Assembly (NCBI GenBank): GCA_937927675.1
Contig: CALBSG010000136.1
Span: forward strand, 1 to 50,234
Origin: an uncultured Paracoccaceae bacterium
Lineage (GTDB): Bacteria; Pseudomonadota; Alphaproteobacteria; Rhodobacterales; Rhodobacteraceae
Direction of reading: 5' to 3'
Length of the DNA: 50,234 nucleotides
Within the stretch, counting starts at the first letter, position 1, and each line of letters begins with the position of its first letter. Below are positions 15,907 to 24,750 of the stretch, one piece after another. The notes beneath the pieces were generated by a model that ran no database searches, had not been told where the DNA came from, and saw only the letters and a list, made by a program, of their open reading frames with translations. A program made the translations under genes and the position numbers.

Positions 15907-16236
15907 GGCGGAAACTCCCTTGGCTTTGGCAGGTTTATTCCGAAAACTGGGGAAAGATGCAAGGGCTTCCAGTGTGGAAGGTGCTGCCGGCTGGTCACGG
16001 GGAGTGTGTGTGGGGTGTGGGTGCGACCAGCCGGCAGCGTCGTTTGCTGCTTGCCCCTGAACTCTGCCCCAGCCTTTTTACAAAAGCAACCCAGAGATGC
16101 AGAATTTTTCGATCGTTTTCGCTAAAATTGAAATACATTTCTTAACCCTGCCCCCATGAAGGTTAACGCCCGATGAACCCAACCCTTTAACCGGAACAAA
16201 AACAGAATAGATTGGGGGCGAACAAGGGAATCACCC
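15907..16236. other. Intergenic stretch with 14-base inverted repeat and uvrB control region
   Basis: No gene in 330 bases. GCTGCCGGCTGGTC (15983-15996) is repeated inverted as GACCAGCCGGCAGC (16025-16038). The 28-base loop is almost pure G and T on the plus strand and C and A on the minus strand, where it includes ACTCCCC. This could be a small structured RNA; no U-tract is adjacent. The uvrB promoter region with a LexA-like site follows. Confidence 0.5.
16194..16208 (+). promoter_or_regulatory. Candidate LexA (SOS) box of uvrB
   Basis: GAAC-AAAAACA-GAAT matches the alphaproteobacterial LexA direct repeat GAAC-N7-GAAC with one mismatch. It ends 28 bases before the uvrB start. uvrB belongs to the SOS regulon in many bacteria, so LexA control is plausible. 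Confidence 0.5.
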
Positions 16237-18420
16237 ATGCCGCACAACAACACCAATCTGCCAACGGCCCGCCCCGAGGTGCTGACCCGCCCCAAGCTGG
16301 AGGGCGGCAAGCGCTTTGTCATGCAGACGCCGTTTCAGGCGGCGGGGGACCAGCCCATGGCCATTGCCGAACTTGCCGCCGGGGTTTTGGCAGGCGAGCG
16401 CGATCAGGTGCTTTTGGGCGCCACCGGCACCGGCAAAACCTTTACCATGGCCAAGGTGATCGAAGAAACCCAACGCCCGGCGATCATTCTGGCGCCGAAC
16501 AAGACGCTGGCGGCGCAGTTGTATGGCGAATTCAAAAGCTTCTTTCCCGATAACGCCGTCGAATATTTCGTTTCCTATTACGACTATTACCAGCCCGAGG
16601 CCTATGTCGCCCGCACCGACACCTATATCGAGAAGGAATCGCAGATCAACGAACAGATCGACCGGATGCGCCACTCGGCCACCCGGGCGCTGTTGGAGCG
16701 CGACGATGTGGTGATCGTTGCGTCCGTGTCCTGCATCTACGGCATCGGCTCGGTTGAGACCTACTCCGCGATGACGCAGGATCTCAAGGTCGGCGCGTTT
16801 TACGACCAGCGGCAGGTGATTGCCGAACTCGTGGCCCAGCAATACCGCCGCAACGATCAGGCTTTCGCCCGTGGCGCCTTCCGGGTGCGTGGCGACAGTC
16901 TGGAGGTCTGGCCAGCCCACCTTGAAGATCGGGCGTGGCGGTTTTCCTTCTTTGGCGAAGAACTCGAATCCATTGTTGAATTTGACCCCCTGACCGGCGC
17001 CAAATCTGACAACTTCGAGCAGATCCGCATCTATGCCAACAGCCACTACGTCACCCCGCGTCCGACGCTGCAACAGGCGATCAAGGGCATCAAGGATGAG
17101 CTGTTTCATCGGCTGAAACAGCTGAACGCCGAGGGCAAGCTGTTAGAGGCGCAGCGGCTGGAGCAGCGCTGCAACTTTGATCTGGAGATGCTGGAGGCGA
17201 CCGGCTCTTGCGCCGGAATCGAGAACTATTCGCGCTGGCTGACCGGCCGCGCCCCCGGCGAACCCCCACCGACCCTGTTCGAATTCATCCCCGACAATGC
17301 CATTGTTTTTGCAGATGAATCTCACGTTTCCGTGCCGCAGATCGGCGGCATGTATAAGGGCGACTTCCGGCGCAAGATGACGCTGGCCGAACACGGGTTC
17401 CGCCTGCCGTCGTGCATGGACAACCGCCCGCTGAAGTTCGAGGAATGGGACGCCATGCGCCCGCAGTCGGTGTTTGTCTCCGCCACCCCGGCGGCGTGGG
17501 AGTTGGAACAGACCGGCGGGGTGTTTACCGAACAGGTGATCCGTCCAACCGGGCTGATTGATCCGCAGGTGGAAATTCGGCCCGTTGAGATGCAGGTCGA
17601 CGACCTTCTGGATGAAATCCGCAAGGTCGCCGCACAGGGCCTGCGCGTTCTGGTCACCACCCTGACCAAGCGGATGGCCGAAGACCTGACCGAATATTTT
17701 CACGAACAGGGCATCCGCATCCGCTATATGCACTCGGATATCGACACCATCGAACGCATTGAAATCCTGCGAGATTTGCGGCTGGGGGCGTTTGACGTGC
17801 TGGTCGGGATCAACCTGCTGCGAGAGGGGTTGGACATTCCCGAATGTGGGTTGGTGGCGATTTTGGATGCCGACAAAGAAGGCTTCCTGCGCTCGGAAAC
17901 CTCGCTGATCCAGACCATCGGGCGGGCGGCGCGGAACGCCGAAGGCCGGGTCATCATGTATGCCGACCGCATCACCGGCAGCATGGAGCGGGCGATTGGC
18001 GAGACCAACCGCCGCCGCGTCAAACAAGTGGCCTACAACGAAGCCCACGGGATCACGCCGACGACGATCAAGAAAAACGTCGAGGATATCCTTCTGGGGA
18101 TTTATCAAGGCGATACAGATCAGGCCCGCGTCACCACCAAGGTCGAAAAACCCAATGTCGGCCAGAACCTTGCTGCCCATCTGGACGCCCTGCGCCTTGC
18201 AATGCGCAAGGCCGCCGAGAACCTGGAATTCGAAGAGGCTGCCCGCCTGCGCGACGAGGTCAAACGGCTAGAGGCCGTCGAACTGGCCGTCGCAGACGAC
18301 CCCTTGGCCCGGCAATCGGTGATTGACGATGCGGTGGAAGAGGCCGTGAAATCCCGCGGTCGGTCCACGGCGGGCCGGGCCGGGCAACGGGGCGGCAAGC
18401 GGAGCAACAGGGGCCGCTAG
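16237..18420 (+). CDS. uvrB: UvrB, excinuclease ABC subunit B
   Basis: Central damage-verifying helicase of nucleotide excision repair, 727 residues. Walker A GATGTGKT at residues 61-68, the DNA-locking beta-hairpin with YFVSYYDYYQPEAY at about 110-123, the DESH Walker B motif in IVFADESHVSVPQ, helicase motifs FVSATPAAWE and INLLREGLDIPE with QTIGRAARN, and a C-terminal UVR domain LEFEEAARLRDEVKRLE that binds UvrC. The C-terminus extends past this domain by about 45 mostly basic residues (SRGRSTAGRAGQRGGK). uvrC is present in the same window at 37943. Confidence 0.99.
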   Translation: MPHNNTNLPTARPEVLTRPKLEGGKRFVMQTPFQAAGDQPMAIAELAAGVLAGERDQVLLGATGTGKTFTMAKVIEETQRPAIILAPNKTLAAQLYGEFKSFFPDNAVEYFVSYYDYYQPEAYVARTDTYIEKESQINEQIDRMRHSATRALLERDDVVIVASVSCIYGIGSVETYSAMTQDLKVGAFYDQRQVIAELVAQQYRRNDQAFARGAFRVRGDSLEVWPAHLEDRAWRFSFFGEELESIVEFDPLTGAKSDNFEQIRIYANSHYVTPRPTLQQAIKGIKDELFHRLKQLNAEGKLLEAQRLEQRCNFDLEMLEATGSCAGIENYSRWLTGRAPGEPPPTLFEFIPDNAIVFADESHVSVPQIGGMYKGDFRRKMTLAEHGFRLPSCMDNRPLKFEEWDAMRPQSVFVSATPAAWELEQTGGVFTEQVIRPTGLIDPQVEIRPVEMQVDDLLDEIRKVAAQGLRVLVTTLTKRMAEDLTEYFHEQGIRIRYMHSDIDTIERIEILRDLRLGAFDVLVGINLLREGLDIPECGLVAILDADKEGFLRSETSLIQTIGRAARNAEGRVIMYADRITGSMERAIGETNRRRVKQVAYNEAHGITPTTIKKNVEDILLGIYQGDTDQARVTTKVEKPNVGQNLAAHLDALRLAMRKAAENLEFEEAARLRDEVKRLEAVELAVADDPLARQSVIDDAVEEAVKSRGRSTAGRAGQRGGKRSNRGR

Positions 18421-18435
18421 GGCAGGCTTCAGCCG

Positions 18436-18513
18436 TCAAAACACGTCAAGGAAGTAGAGAATGATGATGATCGGGATCGGAATCCCGATGGCCCAAGCAA
18501 GAATTCCCGTCAT
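18436..18513 (-). CDS. 25-residue membrane peptide
   Basis: A very short gene encoding a hydrophobic peptide that begins MTGILAWAIGIPIPIIIIL and ends YFLDVF. The whole peptide is one membrane segment with a GIPIPIII motif. It has a good ribosome binding site (AAAGGAG, eight bases ahead), which argues for real translation. I recall similar GIPIPIII peptides in alphaproteobacteria but know no function. It is convergent with uvrB. Confidence 0.65.
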   Translation of the reverse strand: MTGILAWAIGIPIPIIIILYFLDVF

Positions 18514-18721
18514 GGCGCGTCTCCTTTGCTGCGGGATGTCACAGGGATAACGCAAGGGCGTGGGGTGGGTTCCCCTTCGCACGATCGAGAAGGGCCCGCT
18601 TAAGGTGCGAGCAGACCTTCGGCCGACAGCGTGAACCAGACGGCGCCCGGAACCAAAGGTTGCAGCGTCCATCGCAGATTTGGCGCGCGACTTTTGGGGC
18701 AGAATGCCATTTGACCCATGG

Positions 18722-18750
18722 AAAAAAGTGAGGCGGCCCAAAGGCCGCCC
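18722..18750 (-). terminator. Rho-independent terminator of ettA
   Basis: On the minus strand GGCGGCC and GGCCGCC pair around a four-base loop, followed after TCAC by six T. It lies about 60 bases after the ettA stop. Confidence 0.85.
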
Positions 18751-18808
18751 CAGCATCATGATCTGGCAGATAAAGGGGCTATCGCCTTGCCTTTATCGCT
18801 GTCAGAAA

Positions 18809-20464
18809 TCAGCGGCTGAACCGCTTATACTTCACCCGCTTCGGCTCCAAGGCATCCGGGCCCAAACGGCGGACCTTGTCCTGTTCGTAGGCTTCGAAGT
18901 TGCCTTCGAACCATTCGACATGGGCGTCGCCTTCGAACGCAAGGATATGCGTGCAAAGACGGTCAAGGAAGAAGCGGTCGTGCGAGATGATGATCGCGCA
19001 GCCGGCGAAATCTTCGATGGCGGCTTCCAGCGCTTGCAGCGTTTCCACGTCCAAATCGTTGGTCGGTTCGTCGAGGAGAAGCACGTTGCCGCCGGACTTC
19101 AACAGCTTGGCCATGTGAACGCGGTTGCGTTCCCCGCCCGACAGCAAGCCGACCTTCTTCTGTTGGTCGGTGCCTTTGAAGTTGAAGGCCCCGGTATAGA
19201 CGCGGCTGTTCACCTGCATGTCGCCAAGGTGAATGACCTCGGCCCCGCCCGAGATTTCTTCCCAGACGTTCTTGTTGGGGTCCAATGCGTCGCGCGACTG
19301 GTCGACATACGACAGTTGCACCGTGTCGCCCATTACGATCGTGCCTTCGTCCGGGGTTTCTTGCCCGGTGATCATGCGAAACAGCGTCGATTTACCGGCA
19401 CCGTTCGGACCGATCACGCCAACAATGGCGCCCGGCGGAATGGTGAACGACAGATCTTCAATCAGCAGCCGATCGCCCATGGCTTTCTTCAGGCCCTGAA
19501 CCTCGATCACCTTGTTGCCCAGACGTTCGCCGTTCGGGATGATGATCTGCGCGGTGGTGGCGCGTTCCATGACGGTTTGACCCGCCATTTCGTTATAGCG
19601 TGCCAAGCGGGCCTTGCCCTTGGACTGGCGGGCTTTGGCGCCCGAGCGGATCCATTCCAGTTCCTTTTCCAAGGCCTTCTGTTTGGATTTATCCTCACGC
19701 GCCTCTTGCTGCATGCGCTTGGCCTTCTGGTCCAGCCAGGCCGAATAGTTGCCCTCGTAAGGGATACCCCGGCCACGGTCGAGTTCCAGAATCCACGACG
19801 TGATGTCATCAAGGAAGTAACGGTCGTGGGTCACGATCAGGATCGTGCCCTTGTAGTCGATCAGGTGCTTTTGCAGCCAAGCGATGGATTCGGCGTCAAG
19901 GTGGTTGGTCGGTTCGTCGAGCAGCAGCATGTCGGGCTTTTCAAGCAGCAGCTTGCACAGCGCGATGCGGCGGCGTTCGCCCCCGGACAGGCTTTCAACA
20001 TTGGCGTCATCGGGCGGGCAGCGCAGGGCGTCCATCGCGACGCCAACGGTCGCTTCCAGTTCCCACAGGTTCCCGGCATCGATCTGGTCTTGCAGGGCGG
20101 CCATCTCGTCGGCGGTTTCGTCCGAGTAGTTCATCGCCAGTTCGTTGTAGCGTTCGAGAATCTTGGTCTGTTCAGCCACACCCAGCATGACGTTTTCTTT
20201 GGCCGTCAGGTTGGGATCAAGATAAGGCTCCTGCGCAAGATAGCCAACCTTGGCGCCCTTGGCGGCCCAAGCCTCGCCTTTGAAGTCCTTGTCCATGCCG
20301 GCCATAATCTTCAGCAGCGTCGATTTACCGGCGCCGTTGACACCGACGACACCGATCTTGACGCCCGGCAGGAAGTTCAGGTGGATGTTTTCAAAACAGG
20401 TTTTGCCGCCCGGATAGGTCTTGGAGACGTTCTCCATGTGATAGACATACTGATAGCTGGCCAT
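18809..20464 (-). CDS. ettA: EttA, ABC-F energy-dependent translational throttle
   Basis: Soluble ABC-F protein of 551 residues that binds the ribosomal E site and gates the first elongation step according to the ATP/ADP ratio. Two ABC domains are complete: GVNGAGKST, LSGGERRRIALC and LLDEPTNHLD in the first, then GPNGAGKST, LSGGERNRVHMA and LLDEPTNDLD in the second. The linker between them (EDKSKQKALEKELEWIRSGAKARQ) is the charged P-site tRNA interaction motif. The N-terminus MASYQYVYHMENVSKTYPG is typical of EttA. AGGAG is 6-7 bases ahead of the start. Confidence 0.97.
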   Translation of the reverse strand: MASYQYVYHMENVSKTYPGGKTCFENIHLNFLPGVKIGVVGVNGAGKSTLLKIMAGMDKDFKGEAWAAKGAKVGYLAQEPYLDPNLTAKENVMLGVAEQTKILERYNELAMNYSDETADEMAALQDQIDAGNLWELEATVGVAMDALRCPPDDANVESLSGGERRRIALCKLLLEKPDMLLLDEPTNHLDAESIAWLQKHLIDYKGTILIVTHDRYFLDDITSWILELDRGRGIPYEGNYSAWLDQKAKRMQQEAREDKSKQKALEKELEWIRSGAKARQSKGKARLARYNEMAGQTVMERATTAQIIIPNGERLGNKVIEVQGLKKAMGDRLLIEDLSFTIPPGAIVGVIGPNGAGKSTLFRMITGQETPDEGTIVMGDTVQLSYVDQSRDALDPNKNVWEEISGGAEVIHLGDMQVNSRVYTGAFNFKGTDQQKKVGLLSGGERNRVHMAKLLKSGGNVLLLDEPTNDLDVETLQALEAAIEDFAGCAIIISHDRFFLDRLCTHILAFEGDAHVEWFEGNFEAYEQDKVRRLGPDALEPKRVKYKRFSR

Positions 20465-20531
20465 GACGGGCTCCTGAGGTGATCTTGCTGGTTGCGCCCC
20501 ATGTAGCGACTGGGGGCGCGCGCTGCAACTC

Positions 20532-21407
20532 TTAGAGGGGCTTTGTCATCCATACATCCGCCGGAAAGCTGGTATAGGGGGCACAGTCTGCCCACCCCAT
20601 GCGGCGATAAAGCGTGATCGCGTCGGTCAACGCCGAATTGCTATCCAGTTTCAAGCGCTGATACCCCATGGCACGCGCACGGGCTTCCAGCGCTGCCATC
20701 AAGCGGCGGGCAAGCCCCTGCCCCCGGGCATCGGGATGCACCCAAAGACGTTTCACCTCGGCCTCAACGCCCTCCAACGGGCGCAACGAGACGCAGCCGA
20801 CAGGCATCCCGTCGCTGAGCGCAAGCAGGAACACGCCCTGCGGCGGGCGGTAAGCGGCGGCATCCGGCAGGGGCAACGGCAGCTTGTCTGCCGGCAGGTC
20901 CGGAATGGCCTCGACAAGCAGCCCGTAATAGGCGGCAAGACAGCCGAGCGCCTCAGGCGTGTCGGGGTCGGCCTCGGCGATTTCGGTCACGTCATGCAAG
21001 AGCTGGGTGGCGATCAGGTCCATCGCCTGCAAAAGCGCTGCCGTTTGCCCGCCCGCCCGCGCCAAGGTGGCCTCGGCAGCGGCATGGCCGATGTCACGAT
21101 AGGCGGCGTTCTCAGCAGCCCCCGCAGGCGTCAACCGGGCGATGCGGCGACGGCGATCAACGGGATCGGTGGCCGTGATCACCAGCCCCTCCTCCTCAAG
21201 GCTGCGCAACAGGCGCGACATCAGGCCGGAATCCAGCGCCAGCCAATCCCGGATCCGCGCGACATCGGTGCCGACCTCTGTCACCAATTGCAGCACCCGC
21301 GCGGCGCCCAAAGGCCGCCCCCGCCCCAGATAAGAATGGTCAAGCGCGCCCACCTCGCGGGTGACGGCCCGGTTGAAACGGCGCAGACGGGCAATGTCGG
21401 ACAGCAT
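20532..21407 (-). CDS. MarR-type regulator fused to GNAT acetyltransferase
   Basis: Bifunctional protein of about 291 residues. The first 145 residues are a winged helix-turn-helix of the MarR family (LSRLRSLEEEG-like segment GLMSRLLRSLEEEGLVITATDPVDRR). The second half is a GNAT acetyltransferase with VKRLWVHPDARGQGLARRLMAAL and LYRRMGWADCAPYTSFPADVWMTKPL. Such fusions are widespread in proteobacteria, and the ligand and target genes are unknown. ATG at 21407 is chosen, with GAGGG about eight bases ahead; a TTG 11 codons upstream would also be in frame. Divergent from nadD. Confidence 0.9.
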   Translation of the reverse strand: MLSDIARLRRFNRAVTREVGALDHSYLGRGRPLGAARVLQLVTEVGTDVARIRDWLALDSGLMSRLLRSLEEEGLVITATDPVDRRRRIARLTPAGAAENAAYRDIGHAAAEATLARAGGQTAALLQAMDLIATQLLHDVTEIAEADPDTPEALGCLAAYYGLLVEAIPDLPADKLPLPLPDAAAYRPPQGVFLLALSDGMPVGCVSLRPLEGVEAEVKRLWVHPDARGQGLARRLMAALEARARAMGYQRLKLDSNSALTDAITLYRRMGWADCAPYTSFPADVWMTKPL

Positions 21408-21540
21408 TGGCGGACCCTCATCAGAAGATTTATCTGACAAATGTCAGTCATTATTTGCACCGTCAAGCCGGTGAATGCCCGGCCAACCATTGTCTCTGCC
21501 AAGCGTTTGCGCTCAATTGTCGCGCAACACAGGAGAGCGG

Positions 21541-22140
21541 ATGCGCGCAGGCTTCCCCATCGCGACCAAAGGCATGGTCATCGGTCTACTCGGCGGATCC
21601 TTCGATCCGGCGCATGAGGGCCATGCCCATATCAGCCGCGAAGCCCTGAAACGGATGAATCTGGACGAGGTCTGGTGGCTCGTCTCGCCCGGAAACCCTT
21701 TGAAGGCGCGGCAACCCGCCCCAATGGTGGATCGCTTGGCGCGGGCGAAAGCGGTGCTGCGTGGCCATCCGCGGGTGAAGGTCACGGCCTTGGAACAGGC
21801 CTTGGGAACCCGCATGACAGCCGATACCATCGACCGCTTGCAAGCTGTCTATCCCGGCGTAAAATTCGTCTGGCTGATGGGGGCCGACAATCTGGTACAA
21901 TTCCACCGCTGGGGGCGTTGGCGCGATATTCTGCGGTCCTTGCCGGTGGGCGTATTGGCCCGGCCCGGTTCTGGCGTCGCGGCGCGGCTTTCGGTGGCGG
22001 CGCAGTCGTTCCGGGTGCATCGGGTGGTGCGGGGCGAGCATCTGGGGCGGCAAGATCCACCGGCGTGGGTGTTTGTGAACCTGCCGATGAATGATGCCTC
22101 CTCCAGTGAAATTCGTGCCAAGGGGCTTTGGAAGAAATAG
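21541..22140 (+). CDS. nadD: NadD, nicotinate-nucleotide adenylyltransferase
   Basis: Joins nicotinate mononucleotide with ATP to give deamido-NAD in NAD synthesis; 199 residues. The nucleotidyltransferase motif GGSFDPAHEGH is at residues 18-28, FVWLMGADNL in the middle, and ASSSEIRAKG stands for the usual ISST-x-x-R motif close to the C-terminus. The start at 21541 is chosen for AGGAG seven bases ahead; the open frame extends 22 codons further without homology. dacB starts 14 bases downstream. Confidence 0.95.
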   Translation: MRAGFPIATKGMVIGLLGGSFDPAHEGHAHISREALKRMNLDEVWWLVSPGNPLKARQPAPMVDRLARAKAVLRGHPRVKVTALEQALGTRMTADTIDRLQAVYPGVKFVWLMGADNLVQFHRWGRWRDILRSLPVGVLARPGSGVAARLSVAAQSFRVHRVVRGEHLGRQDPPAWVFVNLPMNDASSSEIRAKGLWKK

Positions 22141-22153
22141 GGGCGAACCTGTG

Positions 22154-23602
22154 ATGTTGCGGCGTGGTGTGGTGACGGGATTGTTGGCAAGCGTGGCCGC
22201 GGCGGCATGGGCCGAGGCCCCCGCCCGTGTGCCGCGCCCGTTGCGGCGGCCAGAACCGGGACAAGACCACGCCACAGGCCAAATGATCGCGGCGGCGAAA
22301 CTGTCAGGCAGCGTTGCCTTTGTTGTGGCCGACCGCGCCACGGGCCGGGTTCTCGCCTCACGCGATGCCGACACACCCCTGCCGCCCGCCAGCGTCACCA
22401 AGGCGGTCACCTCGCTTTATGCCTTGGAAAAGCTGGGGCCCGCGTTTCGCTTTCAAACGCGGGTGATGCGCGTCGGAGAGGTGGTGCAGGGGCGGCTAGA
22501 CGGCGATCTTTACCTTGTCGGCGGGGGCGACCCCAACCTTGACACCGATCAGTTGGGCGATCTGGCCGCTGCCCTTGCCGCCAAAGGGATCAAAGAGATT
22601 TCCGGCCGGTTCATCGCCTGCGATGGCGCCCTGCCCGCGCGGTTTCAGATCGACGCGGAACAGCCGGAATACCTTGGCTACAACCCTGCGATCTGCGGCC
22701 TGAATCTGAATTACAACCGGGTCAACTTTGAATGGAAACGGGCGGGCAGCGGCTATAGCCTGTCCATGGATGCCCGCGGCGAGCGGTTTGTGCCCGTGGT
22801 CAAGGGGGCCAGCGTCAATCTGGCGGCGCGCGAGGCGCCCCTGTTCAGCTATGAAGGCCATGAGGCATGGTCGGTGTCGCAAGCGGCCTTGGGCGATGGG
22901 GGCAGCCGCTGGTTGCCGGTACGCGGGCCGGGCGCTTATGCCGCCGAGGTTTTTGGCACGCTGTGCGCCGCCCAAGGCTTGGCCTTGCCCAAGGCCGAAA
23001 TCTTGGCCCACCCCCCGGCAGATGCCATCGAGGTCGTGGTGCATCAGGGAGAGGAACTGTCGCAAGTTCTGCGCAAGATGCTGCGGTTTTCCACCAATCT
23101 GACGGCGGAAATTGTCGGCCTGACCGCCAGCGGCGCAGGCACGCTGGAAGGGTCGGCCGCGGCCATGACCGATTGGGCGCGGCGGCGGTTTGGCATTGCG
23201 GCGGTGTTTGGCGATCACTCGGGCCTTGGTCCGAAGACGCGGATATCAGCCGCCGATCTGGCGCAGGTGATGGTGCGGGCGGGCAAGGCGCGCAACGGAC
23301 TTTTGTTGCAAGGGCTGATGCGCGAGATGGGCTTGCCCGATGCCGAAGGCAAAGAGGTGCAGCAAAGCCCGGTTCGCATCCATGCCAAAAGCGGGACGCT
23401 GAATTTCGTGTCAAATCTGGCGGGCTATGTCAGTGCGCCAACAGGCGATCTGGCCTTTGCCGTCATCGCAGCTGATCCGCCCCGCCGCGCCGCTGTACCG
23501 ATGGACGAACGCGAAGACCCCAAAGGCGGGACGGGCTGGACCAGACGCGCCCGGCGCCTGCACAAGTTGTTGATCCGCGCTTGGGCCGCCCGCTATCTTT
23601 GA
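22154..23602 (+). CDS. dacB: DacB, D-alanyl-D-alanine carboxypeptidase/endopeptidase (PBP4)
   Basis: Periplasmic penicillin-binding protein of family S13 that trims or cuts peptidoglycan cross-links, 482 residues. A signal peptide MLRRGVVTGLLASVAAAAWA is followed by the three active-site motifs: SVTK (PPASVTKAVTSL, the serine nucleophile), STN (RFSTNLTAEIVG) and KSG (HAKSGTLNFVSN). The sequence between the first two forms the usual extra domains of this class. The start may be ATG 22154 or GTG 22151, with AGGGG ahead. It overlaps the convergent DMT gene by ten bases at the 3' end. Confidence 0.94.
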   Translation: MLRRGVVTGLLASVAAAAWAEAPARVPRPLRRPEPGQDHATGQMIAAAKLSGSVAFVVADRATGRVLASRDADTPLPPASVTKAVTSLYALEKLGPAFRFQTRVMRVGEVVQGRLDGDLYLVGGGDPNLDTDQLGDLAAALAAKGIKEISGRFIACDGALPARFQIDAEQPEYLGYNPAICGLNLNYNRVNFEWKRAGSGYSLSMDARGERFVPVVKGASVNLAAREAPLFSYEGHEAWSVSQAALGDGGSRWLPVRGPGAYAAEVFGTLCAAQGLALPKAEILAHPPADAIEVVVHQGEELSQVLRKMLRFSTNLTAEIVGLTASGAGTLEGSAAAMTDWARRRFGIAAVFGDHSGLGPKTRISAADLAQVMVRAGKARNGLLLQGLMREMGLPDAEGKEVQQSPVRIHAKSGTLNFVSNLAGYVSAPTGDLAFAVIAADPPRRAAVPMDEREDPKGGTGWTRRARRLHKLLIRAWAARYL

Positions 23603-24474
23603 GGCGCCAGATGGCGCAATTGCCATGAGGCATGGGCCAAGATCGCCACAATGATCGCCGCCCCACCCCAAAGCGTCGCCTCGCCGGGATATTCGCCCAA
23701 AATCCACCAGACCAGCAATGGCCCCATGACGATCTCCAGCATGGTAACCAGCGAAACTTCTGCGGCAGGCAGGTAGCGCGGCCCGATCTGCAACAGGCCC
23801 ACCCCCCCGGCCAAGATCACCCCGCCCGAAAGCGCCAAAAGCCCCCATTGCCGGGGCTCCAAGGGTTCAAACGGGGCCAAGGGCAAGGCAATCAGCGCCG
23901 TGACCAGATAGCCACAGGCGATGGCGACAATCAGGTTCTGGGCGCGGGCCTTGCGCAGAACAACATAGTAGCCCGCAATGGTCAGGGCGTTCAGAAACGA
24001 CATCGCATCCCCAAGCAGCGTGCCGCCGCCCAGCGACCCCGCCGCAATGACAGCAACCCCGCCAAAGACCACCACAATGGTAATCCCCGTCGCGCGGTTG
24101 ATCTGTTCGTGCAGAAAAATGCGCGAGAAGATGGCCGACAAGAAGGGCGCGGTGGCAAGGATCAACAGGCTGTTGGCCACCGAGGTGTGTTGCAGCGACG
24201 TCAGGAAAAAGATTGACCCGGTGCCTTGCAAAACCATCATCGCAAGGGCGGCAGGCGTCAAAAGCGCGCGAAACCCGGGCCAGGCCGAGGGCAGAAACAG
24301 CGCGACAAACGCCAGCGTTGAAATCGCCCCAGCCAAGCCGCGCCAGACCGCAATCGTCATGGCGTCGGCCTCGATCATCCGCACAACAAGCGCATCGGGA
24401 AAGAAGAAGGCCACCCCGACAAAGGTGACCAAAAGACCAAATGCCTTGGGGTTTTGGGTGGAAAGTGCGGTCAT
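23593..24474 (-). CDS. DMT-superfamily (EamA) transporter
   Basis: Inner-membrane drug/metabolite transporter of 293 residues with about ten membrane segments arranged as two EamA halves; the second half carries VSLVTMLEIVMGPLLVWWILGEYPG, the usual end of the repeat. The substrate cannot be told. The start MTALSTQNPKAFG is supported by AGGAGG five bases upstream. It is divergent from the SRP RNA gene and converges on dacB. Confidence 0.9.
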   Translation of the reverse strand: MTALSTQNPKAFGLLVTFVGVAFFFPDALVVRMIEADAMTIAVWRGLAGAISTLAFVALFLPSAWPGFRALLTPAALAMMVLQGTGSIFFLTSLQHTSVANSLLILATAPFLSAIFSRIFLHEQINRATGITIVVVFGGVAVIAAGSLGGGTLLGDAMSFLNALTIAGYYVVLRKARAQNLIVAIACGYLVTALIALPLAPFEPLEPRQWGLLALSGGVILAGGVGLLQIGPRYLPAAEVSLVTMLEIVMGPLLVWWILGEYPGEATLWGGAAIIVAILAHASWQLRHLAPQR

Positions 24475-24561
24475 CTGACCTCCTGTTGCTGCGCCTCTGA
24501 TAGCGGGCCGCGATGGATCAGGCTTGTTCAAAGCCGACCTCGAACACGCGATGACGAGGCC

Positions 24562-24590
24562 TTGCAACCGCGCCCCGCCCAGCCTATATG
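24562..24590 (+). promoter_or_regulatory. Sigma-70 promoter of the SRP RNA
   Basis: TTGCAA at 24562-24567 and TATATG at 24585-24590, spaced exactly 17 bases. The predicted start point (about 24595-24597) coincides with the 5' end of the RNA stem. Confidence 0.75.
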
Positions 24591-24593
24591 GGC

Positions 24594-24692
24594 GGTGAGA
24601 GGTTGGCGCGGGCAGGTGCCTCGCCAACCCGGTCAGGTCCGGAAGGAAGCAGCCGTAACGAGCCCCACTTGGGTCGTTGTCAGCCTCTCACC
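24594..24692 (+). ncRNA. ffs: Bacterial small SRP RNA (4.5S)
   Basis: RNA scaffold of the signal recognition particle, about 99 nt. The hallmark apical loop GTCAGGTCCGGAAGGAAGC followed by AGCCGTAACGAG, which binds Ffh, is intact. The ends pair over the whole length: GGTGAGAGG with CCTCTCACC, and GGTTGGCG with the facing strand. A well-spaced promoter lies directly ahead. Confidence 0.97.
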
Positions 24693-24715
24693 CAATCCCC
24701 CCCTTCGCCTGATTA

Positions 24716-24745
24716 GTGCATTTGCACCATGGACAGGTGCGGCAC
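24716..24745 (+). promoter_or_regulatory. Two short palindromes in the amide-uptake operon leader
   Basis: GTGCA-TT-TGCAC at 24716-24727 and GTGC-G-GCAC at 24737-24745, with centres about 20 bases apart (two helical turns). They lie 40-70 bases before the binding-protein gene. They could be the operator pair of the LuxR-type regulator at the end of the operon; the link is inference. Confidence 0.4.
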
Positions 24746-24750
24746 TTTGC

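Noticed and set aside
18680..20482. Plus-strand open frame of 600 codons opposite ettA
   Set aside because: Antisense to a fully conserved ABC-F protein, no homology and no ribosome binding site of note.
24737..24750. Sigma-54 promoter ahead of the amide importer
   Set aside because: GG and GC elements are six bases apart instead of ten.
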